A stretch of 64,000 nucleotides of DNA from the NCBI RefSeq assembly GCF_004118935.1, contig NZ_CP035375.1, forward strand, positions 2,108,001-2,172,000. The letters run 5' to 3'. The notes under the pieces were generated by a model. That model did no database searches and had not been told where the DNA came from. It worked only from the letters and a program-made list of their open reading frames with translations. How positions within the stretch are numbered: the stretch's first letter is position 1; each line of letters begins with the position of its first letter. Position numbers and translations under genes: made by a program. Below are positions 35,619 through 43,946 of the stretch, in pieces. The stretch is from Salinibacterium sp. UTAS2018. Lineage in GTDB: Bacteria; Actinomycetota; Actinomycetes; Actinomycetales; Microbacteriaceae.

Positions 35619-35652
35619 TTTCGAAATTTGAACACTAGTTCGCTAGCCGAAC
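35619..35652 (-). promoter_or_regulatory. Tandem IclR-type operator upstream of the M24 gene
   Basis: On the minus strand, unit 1 is GTTCG-GCTAG-CGAAC (35652-35638, a perfect inverted repeat) and unit 2 is GTTCA-AATTT-CGAAA (35633-35619), starting 19 bp later. Same layout as at 43796, 52096, 52172 and 55163. Confidence 0.7.
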
Positions 35653-35781
35653 AATTGAGCTGGCGAGATAGTGCAGGAATAGATTCTTTGAGTCGGGCGG
35701 TTGCCTCGATACACCCGAGGAGGGGCGGCGTCGTGAGCACACATGCCGCATGATCGCCGCCCCACCCGCAGGCCAGGTCTG

Positions 35782-37413
35782 CTAGGAAATGGAAGCGTCG
35801 AGAATGTCGACGTCCGAACGGTCGCCGAGCAACTCCCAGCGCTGAAGCGAGAACGGCACGTTTCCGTTGAGCCACACGTAGTCGTGGAAGTCGCGCGTCG
35901 AGAAAGCGTCCTTCTGCTGGTTGATGGCATCCGTCATTAGGCGAATGAGAAGCATCTTGCCCACGTGGTACGACATGGCGAGCCCCGGCGTCGCGATGTA
36001 CATCGACGATTCATCGAGAGCGGTCTCGCGGTCCATGGGAACCAGATCAACGAAGAACTGCGTCGAGTCATGAACGCTGAACTCACCCGTTGCCAGGCTC
36101 ACATCAGCGATGACCCGCAGGCTGCGCAGACGGTTGAAGTTGTGGATGACCTCTTCGGAGTGTGGCGAATCGGTGAAGAGCCCCGCCAGCATCATCATTT
36201 CCTCGTTGTAGAACGCGATTCCCTCGTTCGCCGCGGAGTCGTAGTACCGGCGACGGAGCGGGTTCTCGTGACGGGAGGCCAGCGCGAGCTGCTGGTAGTG
36301 CGCACCCTCGTGAACGATGCCCAGCCGCGGATCGCGTGCGTTCGCCGCGTAGAAGTAGGGCAGCCCAGGAGTCGGGTCTGGCGAGTAAGAAATGCCGTCC
36401 ATGTCGACTCGCTGCTCGCTCGTGAGATCATCGGTCACTCCCAGCCAGCGCAAGGGCTCGACATACGCGGGCAGGGCGCCGACGAGGTAGTGGCGCAGGT
36501 TGTCGGGTTGGCTCAGAAGGTTTTCGGACTCATAGAAGTCGCGAACCTGCTGCTCTTGCTCTGCCTCGCGAGCAACCTGTGCTTCGACGTTCTCCGAGAG
36601 CGTGTCAGCGGCAAGATTGCGATAGCGGTTGGTGACGATCGTTTCGGAGACCACTGCGCGCTGGTAGTCCTGACGGGCGGCGCGAACCATGTCCTCTGGT
36701 TCGGCGGCGACGAGTGCCACGTTGCGCAGGAACCAAACGAACTTCTCGCGACCTACGGCCTGATCTGGTGCCATGGAGTCAGCATTCGCTTCCAGCCAGT
36801 CGCGGAACGCGGTGAGAGCTTCGGCGGCGGCGGGCGTAGCGCTGCGTAGCTGCTCGAGCACGGCAGCATCGACATAGCCCTCGAGCTTCTCGACGGTGTC
36901 GGCGAACTGGGCTCCGGCATCCGACAGCATTTCGGCAGCAACTTTCGCAAGGGTGCTGACGCCGGCCCGGGCGAGGTTCTCTTGAGCCGTGGCGACCTGC
37001 GAAGGAATCGCCTCGGCGACGGTCACCAAGGCCTGCTGGCGTTCGGCAGAGAAAGGAGGCACTTGAAGCAAGCGGTCGAAGAACGGGCCGAGGATCTGAC
37101 TCGTGAGGAAGACGGCGTCTTTCTCCCAGTTGCGCAGCGTGTCAATGTCCCAGGTGACGCGAGCTAGGGAGGAGCCGACCAAGCGGTAGTCGACCTGTAC
37201 GGGAACGGGCTCTGAGCTGACGTCGATAGCCGCCCAGCGGGCGTGGAACTCGGCGTAGCGGCTGCGGATGTCGTCGATAGCGGCAACGCTGAACTGCGGC
37301 ACCCAGTCGGCGCCGCGGTCGACGCGGGGAATGTCATCGCCCGTGTGGAACGCTATCGCGTGACGCCACTGCCATATTTCGGCGCCCAGTTGTTGTACGG
37401 CGTCGTGTCCCAT
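35782..37413 (-). CDS. DUF885-family protein, probable HEXXH metallopeptidase
   Basis: 543 residues of the DUF885 family. The zinc motif HEGAH (His368-Glu369-His372) and a downstream Glu397 in NEGIAFYNEEMM have the spacing of gluzincin-type ligands, so a peptidase role is credible. No signal peptide, therefore cytosolic. A strong AAAGGAG site lies before ATG 37413; 36 extra upstream residues in the open frame are not coding-like. It sits downstream of oppF on the same strand, consistent with processing imported peptides. The family is poorly characterised. Confidence 0.75.
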   Translation of the reverse strand: MGHDAVQQLGAEIWQWRHAIAFHTGDDIPRVDRGADWVPQFSVAAIDDIRSRYAEFHARWAAIDVSSEPVPVQVDYRLVGSSLARVTWDIDTLRNWEKDAVFLTSQILGPFFDRLLQVPPFSAERQQALVTVAEAIPSQVATAQENLARAGVSTLAKVAAEMLSDAGAQFADTVEKLEGYVDAAVLEQLRSATPAAAEALTAFRDWLEANADSMAPDQAVGREKFVWFLRNVALVAAEPEDMVRAARQDYQRAVVSETIVTNRYRNLAADTLSENVEAQVAREAEQEQQVRDFYESENLLSQPDNLRHYLVGALPAYVEPLRWLGVTDDLTSEQRVDMDGISYSPDPTPGLPYFYAANARDPRLGIVHEGAHYQQLALASRHENPLRRRYYDSAANEGIAFYNEEMMMLAGLFTDSPHSEEVIHNFNRLRSLRVIADVSLATGEFSVHDSTQFFVDLVPMDRETALDESSMYIATPGLAMSYHVGKMLLIRLMTDAINQQKDAFSTRDFHDYVWLNGNVPFSLQRWELLGDRSDVDILDASIS

Positions 37414-37486
37414 GTGATCTCCTTTGACGAGCTCACCCGCGGGAAGCGTTGTGAGCGTAGATGTTTGATGTGTAGATGAAGAGGTG

Positions 37487-37524
37487 CTGTTGGGGCCCTG
37501 CCAGGAGGGACACAACCCCAACAG
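37487..37524 (-). terminator. Hairpin just after the oppF-like gene
   Basis: Inverted repeat with arms 37487-37495 and 37516-37524 (nine pairs) and an inner CCCT/AGGG pairing, starting three bases after the oppF stop on the minus strand. Probably lowers transcription into the DUF885 gene. Confidence 0.5.
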
Positions 37525-37526
37525 GT

Positions 37527-38519
37527 CTAGTGCGGCTCAGCAACCCGTGTTGCAAGAAGTTCCAGTCGCACGGCGGGGCCACCGGCGGGCTGATGCCAGC
37601 AGGCGGCGGCGCGTGAATCGTCAATCATGACGAGCGACGGATCTTCGGTCGAGCAGCGGTCCATGGCGACCGGGCAGCGCGGGTGGAACCGGCATCCGGT
37701 CGGCGGGGCGGCGGGGTCGGGAACTTCGCCGTCCGGGGCAACAGGCGCAGCGGCATCCTCTTCGAGGCTCGGGATGGCTCGCACGAGGGCATCGGTATAC
37801 GGGTGCAGCCGAGATTCCCACAGCTCGTCGGTTGGCGCCGTTTCTACGATCCGACCGAGGTACATCACGGCGACTTTGTCGGCGATGTGGCGCACCACCG
37901 AAAGGTCGTGCGAGATGAAGAGCAGGCCCATTCCGCGCTCTTTGGCGAGCCCCACGAGGAGGTTCGCAATCTGAGCTTGAGTCGAGGCATCGAGCGCCGA
38001 CACGGCCTCATCCGCCACAATCACCGATGGCTGGGGCGCGAGAGCCCGAGCAATGGCAATTCGTTGGCGTTGGCCACCCGAGAACTCGTGAGGGTAGCGG
38101 TCGGCTACAGCTGCGGAGAGTCCTACCGCTTCGAGCAGCACTACCGCAGCGGCGCGGGCCGACGAATCGCTGGAGGTGTCAGTGAGGCCGTCGGCGATCT
38201 GGCGCCAGATGCGGCGGCGAGGGTTCAGCGAAGAATAGGGGTCTTGGAAAACCATCTGCAGCCCGCGGTCTGCCTTGGGGCGTGCGCGGCGACCCACCGG
38301 ACTCACCGGGATGCCGTTGAGAGTGACAGAGCCGGAGGTCAGCTTCTGCAGGCCAACGATGCCGCGGCCGAGAGTGGACTTTCCGCATCCGGACTCTCCG
38401 ACGAGTCCGACGATTTCGCCCGGTCCCACTTCAAGCGAAGCTCCGGCGACGGCGCGAACGGGGCGACGGCCCGGGGTTTTGTAATCGACAATGACGTCTC
38501 GTACTTCAAGAAGCGACAT
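37527..38519 (-). CDS. Dipeptide/oligopeptide ABC transporter ATP-binding protein (OppF/DppF-like)
   Basis: 330 residues: Walker A GESGCGKST, signature FSGGQRQRIAIARAL, Walker B VIVADEAVSALD, and a C-terminal oligopeptide/dipeptide (oligo_HPY) extension with a Cys-rich segment (CRFHPRCPVAMDRC). It overlaps the oppD-like gene by 14 bases. Powers import together with the second ATPase. Confidence 0.88.
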   Translation of the reverse strand: MSLLEVRDVIVDYKTPGRRPVRAVAGASLEVGPGEIVGLVGESGCGKSTLGRGIVGLQKLTSGSVTLNGIPVSPVGRRARPKADRGLQMVFQDPYSSLNPRRRIWRQIADGLTDTSSDSSARAAAVVLLEAVGLSAAVADRYPHEFSGGQRQRIAIARALAPQPSVIVADEAVSALDASTQAQIANLLVGLAKERGMGLLFISHDLSVVRHIADKVAVMYLGRIVETAPTDELWESRLHPYTDALVRAIPSLEEDAAAPVAPDGEVPDPAAPPTGCRFHPRCPVAMDRCSTEDPSLVMIDDSRAAACWHQPAGGPAVRLELLATRVAEPH

Positions 38520-39528
38520 GCTGATCCTTCCGAGGAGCGAGTGAGATATCGAGGGGGATAGCGCCCTCGGGTAGCGAGCCGAAAGGGTCGACGGCGCACG
38601 CAGCGAAGTGTCCCGGTTCTAGCTCGCGGAGTTCGGGTACATCGGTGCGGCACGACTCGACGGCGAACGTGCAGCGCGGGTTGAAGGCGCAGCCGCTCGG
38701 GCGACGATCAGGCGTCGATGGCTCACCGGGAATGGGAACGAGCGCCTTGCCGAGCGCAGCGCCCTCGGGTAGCGCTTCGATAAGAGCGCGAGTGTACGGG
38801 TGGCGAGTGGAATTGAGAACTTCGCCGATGGCGCCGCTCTCGGCCAGACGGCCTCCGTACATCACGTACAGGCGATCGGCGATGACGTTCATAACGGCGA
38901 GGTCGTGGGTGATGAACACCACGGCCATTCCCGTCTCCTTGCGCAGTCGGTCAAGAAGATCGAGGATGCCGGCCTGCACGGTAACGTCGAGCGCGGTGGT
39001 GATCTCATCGGCGATCAATAGCTTCGGGTCGCACGCCAAAGCCATGGCAATGGCGATGCGTTGGCGCATTCCGCCCGAGAATCGGTGGGGGAACGCGGTC
39101 AGTGCCGACGTGGGGTCGGGAATGCGCACCATCTCGAGCAGTTCAGCGGCACGTGCCCAGGCGGCCTTGCGACCGAGACCCTTATGAACCCTCAGGTGCT
39201 CAGTGAGCTGCGTTCCGATATTGAGCATCGGATGCAACGACGTCATGGGGTCTTGAAACACCATGGCCACTTCGGTGCCGCGAACGGATTGCAGCTGCTT
39301 CGGTGTCATGGACAGCACATCGACACCGTTGACGCGCACCTCTCCGGTGCTGGTCGCGCCCGCCGGGAGGAAGCCAAGGGAGGTCATCGCGGTCACGGTT
39401 TTACCGCTGCCGCTCTCGCCGGCGATGCCGACGATCTCGCCGGCGTTCACGGTGATGCTGACACCTTCAACAAGGTTGCGACCACCGCGGATCAGGATGG
39501 AAAGGTTATCTACTTCGAGAAGGCTCAT
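38506..39528 (-). CDS. Dipeptide/oligopeptide ABC transporter ATP-binding protein (OppD/DppD-like)
   Basis: 340 residues: Walker A GESGSGKTV, signature FSGGMRQRIAIAMAL, Walker B LLIADEITTALD, and the oligo_HPY tail with CAFNPRCTFAVESC. It follows the oppC-like gene by ten bases. Confidence 0.88.
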   Translation of the reverse strand: MSLLEVDNLSILIRGGRNLVEGVSITVNAGEIVGIAGESGSGKTVTAMTSLGFLPAGATSTGEVRVNGVDVLSMTPKQLQSVRGTEVAMVFQDPMTSLHPMLNIGTQLTEHLRVHKGLGRKAAWARAAELLEMVRIPDPTSALTAFPHRFSGGMRQRIAIAMALACDPKLLIADEITTALDVTVQAGILDLLDRLRKETGMAVVFITHDLAVMNVIADRLYVMYGGRLAESGAIGEVLNSTRHPYTRALIEALPEGAALGKALVPIPGEPSTPDRRPSGCAFNPRCTFAVESCRTDVPELRELEPGHFAACAVDPFGSLPEGAIPLDISLAPRKDQHVAS

Positions 39529-39538
39529 TTGTCATTCC

Positions 39539-40456
39539 TCACAGTTCGCTCGTGGCGACAGAGCGCGCCGAGCGTGGGTCGAGGGCATCTCTCATGGCGT
39601 CGCCGAGGAAGTTGAAGCCGAGTACGACGGTAAAGATTGCAAGCCCGGGGAACAGGGCTACCCAGTAGTTGTAGAACACCGCAGCGCCGGAGGAGACCAT
39701 TGAGCCCCACTCGGGCTCCGGGGGTACAGCGCCGAGGCCCAGGAACGAGAGCCCGGAGAGGAGGAGCACAGCGTTACCCAGTTCAAGCGATGCGAGCACG
39801 AGTACGGGCCCGGCGACGTTGGGCATTACTTCTTTGACGAGTGCTTTAGCGCTCGAGTCACCCAAGAGTCGGCTCGCGGCCAAGTAGTTCGTTTCACGAA
39901 GACTCAGCACGAGTGAGCGAGTCACCCGGGCGTAGGCCGGCCACGAGACGATGACGATCGCGAGCACCGCGTTCGTCAGCGATGGGCCGAGCGAGGCGGC
40001 GACAGCCATCGCGAGGATGATCGCGGGGAAGGCGAAGAAGAGGTCAACAACACGCATGAGCGCTGCATCCACCACACCACCGACGTAGCCAGCGATAGCA
40101 CCGACTGTTGCGCCGACGATCACCGAGAGAGTGACCAAGAGAACGGCGAGCGGCAAGCTGACGCGAGCTCCATAGATGACGCGCGAGAGGATGTCTCGAC
40201 CGACGACATCGGTGCCAAACGGGTGATCACCCGACGGCGGAAGGTACCGGTCGAAGTCTTGAGCGAGCGGATCGTGGGGTGCAACCCAGGGAGCAAATAT
40301 CGCGATGACAGTCCACGAAACGATAACGAAGATGCCGACGACCGCGAGGGGCCTGCGCCACGCGGCCGGAAGCCGCTTGCGCGCGGGCAGCCAGCGACTG
40401 CGCTTGATCGGAATGCCGTCGGGGGCGAGGGTGGGGTCTGTAGTTGAAGTTGTCAT
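39539..40456 (-). CDS. Dipeptide/oligopeptide ABC transporter permease (OppC/DppC-like)
   Basis: 305 residues with an N-terminal OppC-type helix after a basic leader, five further helices, the HPFGTDVVGRDILSRVIYGAR block diagnostic of DppC/OppC (shown in part), and an EAA loop around LAASRLLGDSSAKALVKEV. It overlaps the oppB-like gene by four bases. Confidence 0.9.
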   Translation of the reverse strand: MTTSTTDPTLAPDGIPIKRSRWLPARKRLPAAWRRPLAVVGIFVIVSWTVIAIFAPWVAPHDPLAQDFDRYLPPSGDHPFGTDVVGRDILSRVIYGARVSLPLAVLLVTLSVIVGATVGAIAGYVGGVVDAALMRVVDLFFAFPAIILAMAVAASLGPSLTNAVLAIVIVSWPAYARVTRSLVLSLRETNYLAASRLLGDSSAKALVKEVMPNVAGPVLVLASLELGNAVLLLSGLSFLGLGAVPPEPEWGSMVSSGAAVFYNYWVALFPGLAIFTVVLGFNFLGDAMRDALDPRSARSVATSEL

Positions 40457-41469
40457 GCTCTGCGAATCCTCGGGTCGATGACGCCATATAAGAAGTCGAC
40501 GATCAGGTTGACGGTGATGTACACGAGGGCGACGAACAGGGTGACGCCGACGATCGCAGGAAGGTCGAGGTTGCTTGCGCTCCGGAAGGCGTAGGCGCCG
40601 ATGCCCGGCCAGCCAAAGATCTGCTCGACGAGTACGGTTCCAGCGAGAAGCGACGCGAACGCGGTTCCCAGCACGGTGATCACGGGCACTAGCGCGCCGC
40701 GCAATACGTGACGGAGCACGACGGTGTGTCGAGGCAAGCCCTTCGCTTCGGCGGCGCGCACGTATTCGTTTCCGAGTACCTCGAGCATCGAGGATCGGGT
40801 GAAGCGCAGAAGAAGGCCGATCATGGGGGCCGAGAGCACGAGCGCGGGAAGAATTAGGTGGGTGAACGCACTCACGAACAACGGCCAGTTGCCGGCCGCA
40901 AGGGCATCGAAGGTGTACATGCCGGTGATCTGAGGGGGCGGAGTCTCACCGGGGTTCAGTCGACCCGAGGAGGGGAAGATGCGATTGACGGTTGAGAACA
41001 GGTACACCGCGATGAGGGCGAGCCAGAAAATGGGGATCGAGACGCCGCCAAGGCTGACGACGCGAAGCACCTGGTCAACGATGCCATTGGCGCGCAGCGA
41101 GGCAATGATTCCGAAGCCCACTCCCATCACGATGGCGATGAGGGTGGCGGCGATGGCGAGTTCAGCGGATGCGGGGCCGAACTGAGCGAGGTCAGACAGA
41201 ACCGGGTTCTGAGTTCGAATCGATGTACCCAGGTCTCCGCGAAGGAGGTTGCCTAGGTAGATGAAGAACTGCATGTATAGCGGCTGGTCGAGCCCGTAGC
41301 GGGTGCGCATTGCGGCGACGATTTCGGGGTCAGCAGCCGCGCGCTCGCCGAGTCGCGAGGTGGCGGCATCGCCGGGGAGAAGTGCGGTGAGGATGAAGGA
41401 AACGAAGATGATTCCGACGGAGAGAATTGCGGCCGAACCGAGTCGGCTAAGGATGAAGCGAAACAACAT
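40453..41469 (-). CDS. Dipeptide/oligopeptide ABC transporter permease (OppB/DppB-like)
   Basis: 338 residues with six helices and the family N-terminus FRFILSRLGSAAILSVGIIF, the GDLGTS.R block and a C-terminal EAA loop (YVRAAEAKGLPRHTVVLRH). ATG 41469 has a GAGGGAGG element upstream; the longer open frame is not supported. An attenuating hairpin separates it from the upstream binding-protein gene. Confidence 0.88.
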   Translation of the reverse strand: MLFRFILSRLGSAAILSVGIIFVSFILTALLPGDAATSRLGERAAADPEIVAAMRTRYGLDQPLYMQFFIYLGNLLRGDLGTSIRTQNPVLSDLAQFGPASAELAIAATLIAIVMGVGFGIIASLRANGIVDQVLRVVSLGGVSIPIFWLALIAVYLFSTVNRIFPSSGRLNPGETPPPQITGMYTFDALAAGNWPLFVSAFTHLILPALVLSAPMIGLLLRFTRSSMLEVLGNEYVRAAEAKGLPRHTVVLRHVLRGALVPVITVLGTAFASLLAGTVLVEQIFGWPGIGAYAFRSASNLDLPAIVGVTLFVALVYITVNLIVDFLYGVIDPRIRRA

Positions 41470-41515
41470 GAGGGCCTCCCTCTCGCGTCGCAGAATGCGT
41501 CGTGCGGTTAGTGGA

Positions 41516-41554
41516 GTGCTGGTTGGCGGTTCGAGAAGAACCGCCAACCAGCAC
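41516..41554 (-). terminator. Perfect 17-bp hairpin between binding protein and permease genes
   Basis: Arms 41516-41532 and 41538-41554 pair perfectly around a five-base loop, nine bases after the binding-protein stop on the minus strand, with no U run following. It probably stabilises the upstream mRNA or attenuates the downstream ABC genes. Confidence 0.7.
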
Positions 41555-41562
41555 GATCCTGA

Positions 41563-43149
41563 TTACTTTCCGATGTAGGTCAGGTCAATTCCGAACACTG
41601 CGGAGAATACTGCTCCCTCAATGTCCTTGCCTGCGACTACAGACGCTGCGGGCTGGAACAGTGGAGCGAAGACGCCCACCTCGTTCATAGCCAGCTGGTA
41701 CTCGCGGAAGATAGCTTCGCGCTCTGCCTCGTCGGTGGTAATCGCAGCCTGGTCAGAGAGCTCGACGAGCTCGGGGTGCGAGCCGCCGGTCCAACCGGCG
41801 CGGAGACCGACGATGTTGTCCGGAGCGAAGACGAGGTAGTCGGCCGGGTCCGGGTAGTCCGGGTTCCAGAGCCAGAGACCCATTTCTTCGGTTCCGCCAC
41901 GGTAGGAGTCAAGCGCCGTCGAGATGGGCGACGGAGCGAGAGTGATCTCGAGTCCGACTTCCTTCAGGTTGGCCTGAATACGCTCTGCAACAGCTCCGAA
42001 GCTGATTCCGGCTACCGAGAAGTCGCTCGGGTACTCGAGTTCGATTGGGTCGATGTCGCCGAGTTCAGCTACCGCTGCCTTGGCCTTGTCGAGGTCACGA
42101 ACGGTGACGTCGGCGGGCTTGAGTGCACCGAAGAAGACGCTCGGCACTACGCCGGCAACCTGTTCGGAGCCGTCGCCAGCGATTTCGAGCAGACCGTCGT
42201 AGTCGAGGCCGTACTTAACAGCATCACGGAAGGCCTGGGTCGAGGTGATCTCCGAGATCTCCGGGTTCGCGTTAGAGAACAGGAAGAAGATCGTGGGCGA
42301 GATGCCACTTTCGATTACGAGGTCAGGGTTCGACTCGATTGCGGGAAGCTGGTCAGAGCCGAGGTCGAGCGCGATGTCGATCGTTCCGCTCTGAACATCC
42401 ATCAACTGGTTCTCAGCCGTGGCGTTCTTGAGCACGATCTTCTCGTACGCTGCCGGCTCTCCCCAGTAGTTGGGGTTCGCCACGATGACAGTCTCTGTCT
42501 CCGTGTTGAAGGTTTCGATGATGTACGGACCGCTACCGGCCGACGTTGTGTTGAGGAATTCCTCAGCGGTGTCGGTCGTGCTGGCGTCTTCAGCATCGGT
42601 TCCACCGTTGGCCTTGACGACCTCGGAGTTCACGATACCGAGCGTCTGGGCGGTGATGATCGCCGGGATAGCGGTGTTCGGCTTCTCGGAGGTGATCACG
42701 ACGGTGCTCTCGTCGGGGGCTGTCACAGACAGACCCTCCATCAAGAAGGAACCGTTGCCCTGGATGTTCTTGACGCGGTCAAAGGAGAAGACAACGTCGG
42801 CCGAGGTGAGCGGCGTTCCATCGGAGAAGACGACGTCATCGCGAAGCGCGAAGGTGTATTCGGTAGCGCCTTCGTTGACTTCGTAGCTTTCGGCGACCAT
42901 CGGGATGGGCGTGGTTGCATCGCCCTTAGCGAAGGTCAACAGGGTGTCGTACACCGCTCGGCCGAAGATTCCGCCGGTCGTTTCGAAGCTGCGAGCGGGG
43001 TCAGCAGTGGCAAGGTCAAATGACTTGCCCAATACCAAGGTGTCTTTTACTGTGTCGGGGGCCGCTGTGTCTGCCGGAGTACAACCGGTAAGCACGAGAG
43101 CGCCCGCGATGACAGCGGCAACAAAAGCGCCGCCACGTGAGATTCTCAT
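41563..43149 (-). CDS. ABC transporter substrate-binding lipoprotein (SBP family 5, peptide/opine type)
   Basis: 528 residues. N-terminal signal with lipobox VLTGC (Cys23 from ATG 43149), then a family 5 extracellular solute-binding fold: YTFALRDDVVFSDGTPLTSADVVFSFDRV (shown in part) is its hallmark near residue 105. AAGGA at nine bases favours ATG 43149 over 43158. Ligands of this family include di/oligopeptides, opines, glutathione and nickel complexes. It leads the Opp-type operon after a SnoaL-like gene. Confidence 0.87.
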   Translation of the reverse strand: MRISRGGAFVAAVIAGALVLTGCTPADTAAPDTVKDTLVLGKSFDLATADPARSFETTGGIFGRAVYDTLLTFAKGDATTPIPMVAESYEVNEGATEYTFALRDDVVFSDGTPLTSADVVFSFDRVKNIQGNGSFLMEGLSVTAPDESTVVITSEKPNTAIPAIITAQTLGIVNSEVVKANGGTDAEDASTTDTAEEFLNTTSAGSGPYIIETFNTETETVIVANPNYWGEPAAYEKIVLKNATAENQLMDVQSGTIDIALDLGSDQLPAIESNPDLVIESGISPTIFFLFSNANPEISEITSTQAFRDAVKYGLDYDGLLEIAGDGSEQVAGVVPSVFFGALKPADVTVRDLDKAKAAVAELGDIDPIELEYPSDFSVAGISFGAVAERIQANLKEVGLEITLAPSPISTALDSYRGGTEEMGLWLWNPDYPDPADYLVFAPDNIVGLRAGWTGGSHPELVELSDQAAITTDEAEREAIFREYQLAMNEVGVFAPLFQPAASVVAGKDIEGAVFSAVFGIDLTYIGK

Positions 43150-43207
43150 CAGGGTCATTCCTTTCAGTTCCGTTGGTGTTGCAGGGTGTGGTGCAGTCTG
43201 TGTTTCT

Positions 43208-43615
43208 TTAGTGCGCCGCCGAAGCCACAAGTACGTCTTCGTGGTTGTGAGCGACCCGCCATCCTTCTGGGGTCCGACGCCAAACACCCGTGTTGCGGAT
43301 GCGCTCGTCTGGCGTGTCTCCTTCGAAACGAACCACGAGCATGTGGCGAAGTACAGCGACATCGCCCCACACATCGATGACCTGATCGAAAGCCTCGAGC
43401 GATTCAACTTGTGGTTGATCGTCTCCGGTCGGTCGGGTGGCTCGCACGGCGTTCAGGCCTTCGAGGCCGAACACCAACGCTTCGTGCTCCGAGTCCCAGA
43501 TGGTGCAGTCGGGGTGGATGTGGCGATCGATACGCGGGCGATCCTGCGTTTCGAACCCGCTATACATTTCGTTCTGCCCGTGCCAGATTTCGGCTTTGTC
43601 GGTTTCGATCGTCAT
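43208..43615 (-). CDS. SnoaL/NTF2-like protein (copy 1)
   Basis: 135 residues of the NTF2/SnoaL-like cone fold, small cytosolic proteins that serve as isomerases, hydrolases or ligand-binding subunits. It is clearly paralogous to the protein at 45190: both share DKAEIW/DAAEIW, MY.GFET, DCTIWDS, GL.GLNA.RA.RP, DVWGD.AVLRH and FEGDTPDE..RNTGVW. It starts the importer operon, with a GAGGGGGA site before ATG 43615. Function unknown; the tight linkage to the importer suggests action on, or binding of, the transported compound. Confidence 0.75.
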   Translation of the reverse strand: MTIETDKAEIWHGQNEMYSGFETQDRPRIDRHIHPDCTIWDSEHEALVFGLEGLNAVRATRPTGDDQPQVESLEAFDQVIDVWGDVAVLRHMLVVRFEGDTPDERIRNTGVWRRTPEGWRVAHNHEDVLVASAAH

Positions 43616-43946
43616 GTGATCCCCCTCGCCAGATGGTTATCTGCCAGCGGTGCGGTTAGTGCCGTGAGGTGAAGAACAAGAGGAGGCGGTGAGTCTGCGA
43701 CGCGAGAGCGAACACGACTTTCGTTGTGGGAATGTCGGTTCAGATCTAGGGTAAGACTCGAGCGTCGACCTCTTGAATCGAGAGCCTACACGCAAGTTAC
43801 ATCATAGAACAAGTGTTCGTGTTGCGAACAAATCTCGATTTCGATCGCGGAAACACCGCGGAAATCTGCGGTACATGCGCCCGAAACGCGAGTCAGGCCT
43901 AGCGTGGCTCCGTGCGATCCGCGACCCGCTGAGACACTCGAGCGGG
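43616..43946 (-). promoter_or_regulatory. 331-bp intergenic control region of the dipeptide importer operon
   Basis: There is no open frame with coding character. On the minus strand a -35-like TTGTTC (43812-43807), 18-base spacer and -10 TAGGCT (43788-43783) form a plausible promoter about 170 bases before the first gene. The tandem operator at 43796-43829 overlaps the -35. The rest holds nothing else I can identify. Confidence 0.5.
43796..43829 (-). promoter_or_regulatory. Tandem IclR-type operator upstream of the importer operon
   Basis: Minus strand: unit 1 GTTCG-CAACA-CGAAC (43829-43815, perfect inverted repeat) and unit 2 GTTCT-ATGAT-GTAAC (43810-43796), 19 bp later. Overlap with the -35 of the inferred promoter suggests repression. 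Confidence 0.7.

Noticed and set aside
43208..43615. SnoaL-like protein considered as AtzH/HpxZ (DUF3225)
   Set aside because: Only a general resemblance around the NAIRAxRP-like segment; no linked amidase or urea/oxalurate genes, so kept as NTF2/SnoaL-like.
43814..43830. Palindrome TGTTCG-N5-CGAACA considered as a LexA (SOS) box
   Set aside because: Actinobacterial LexA boxes have a TCGAAC...GTTCGA arrangement; this is inverted, has a second unit 19 bp away and recurs at catabolic promoters, fitting an IclR operator better.
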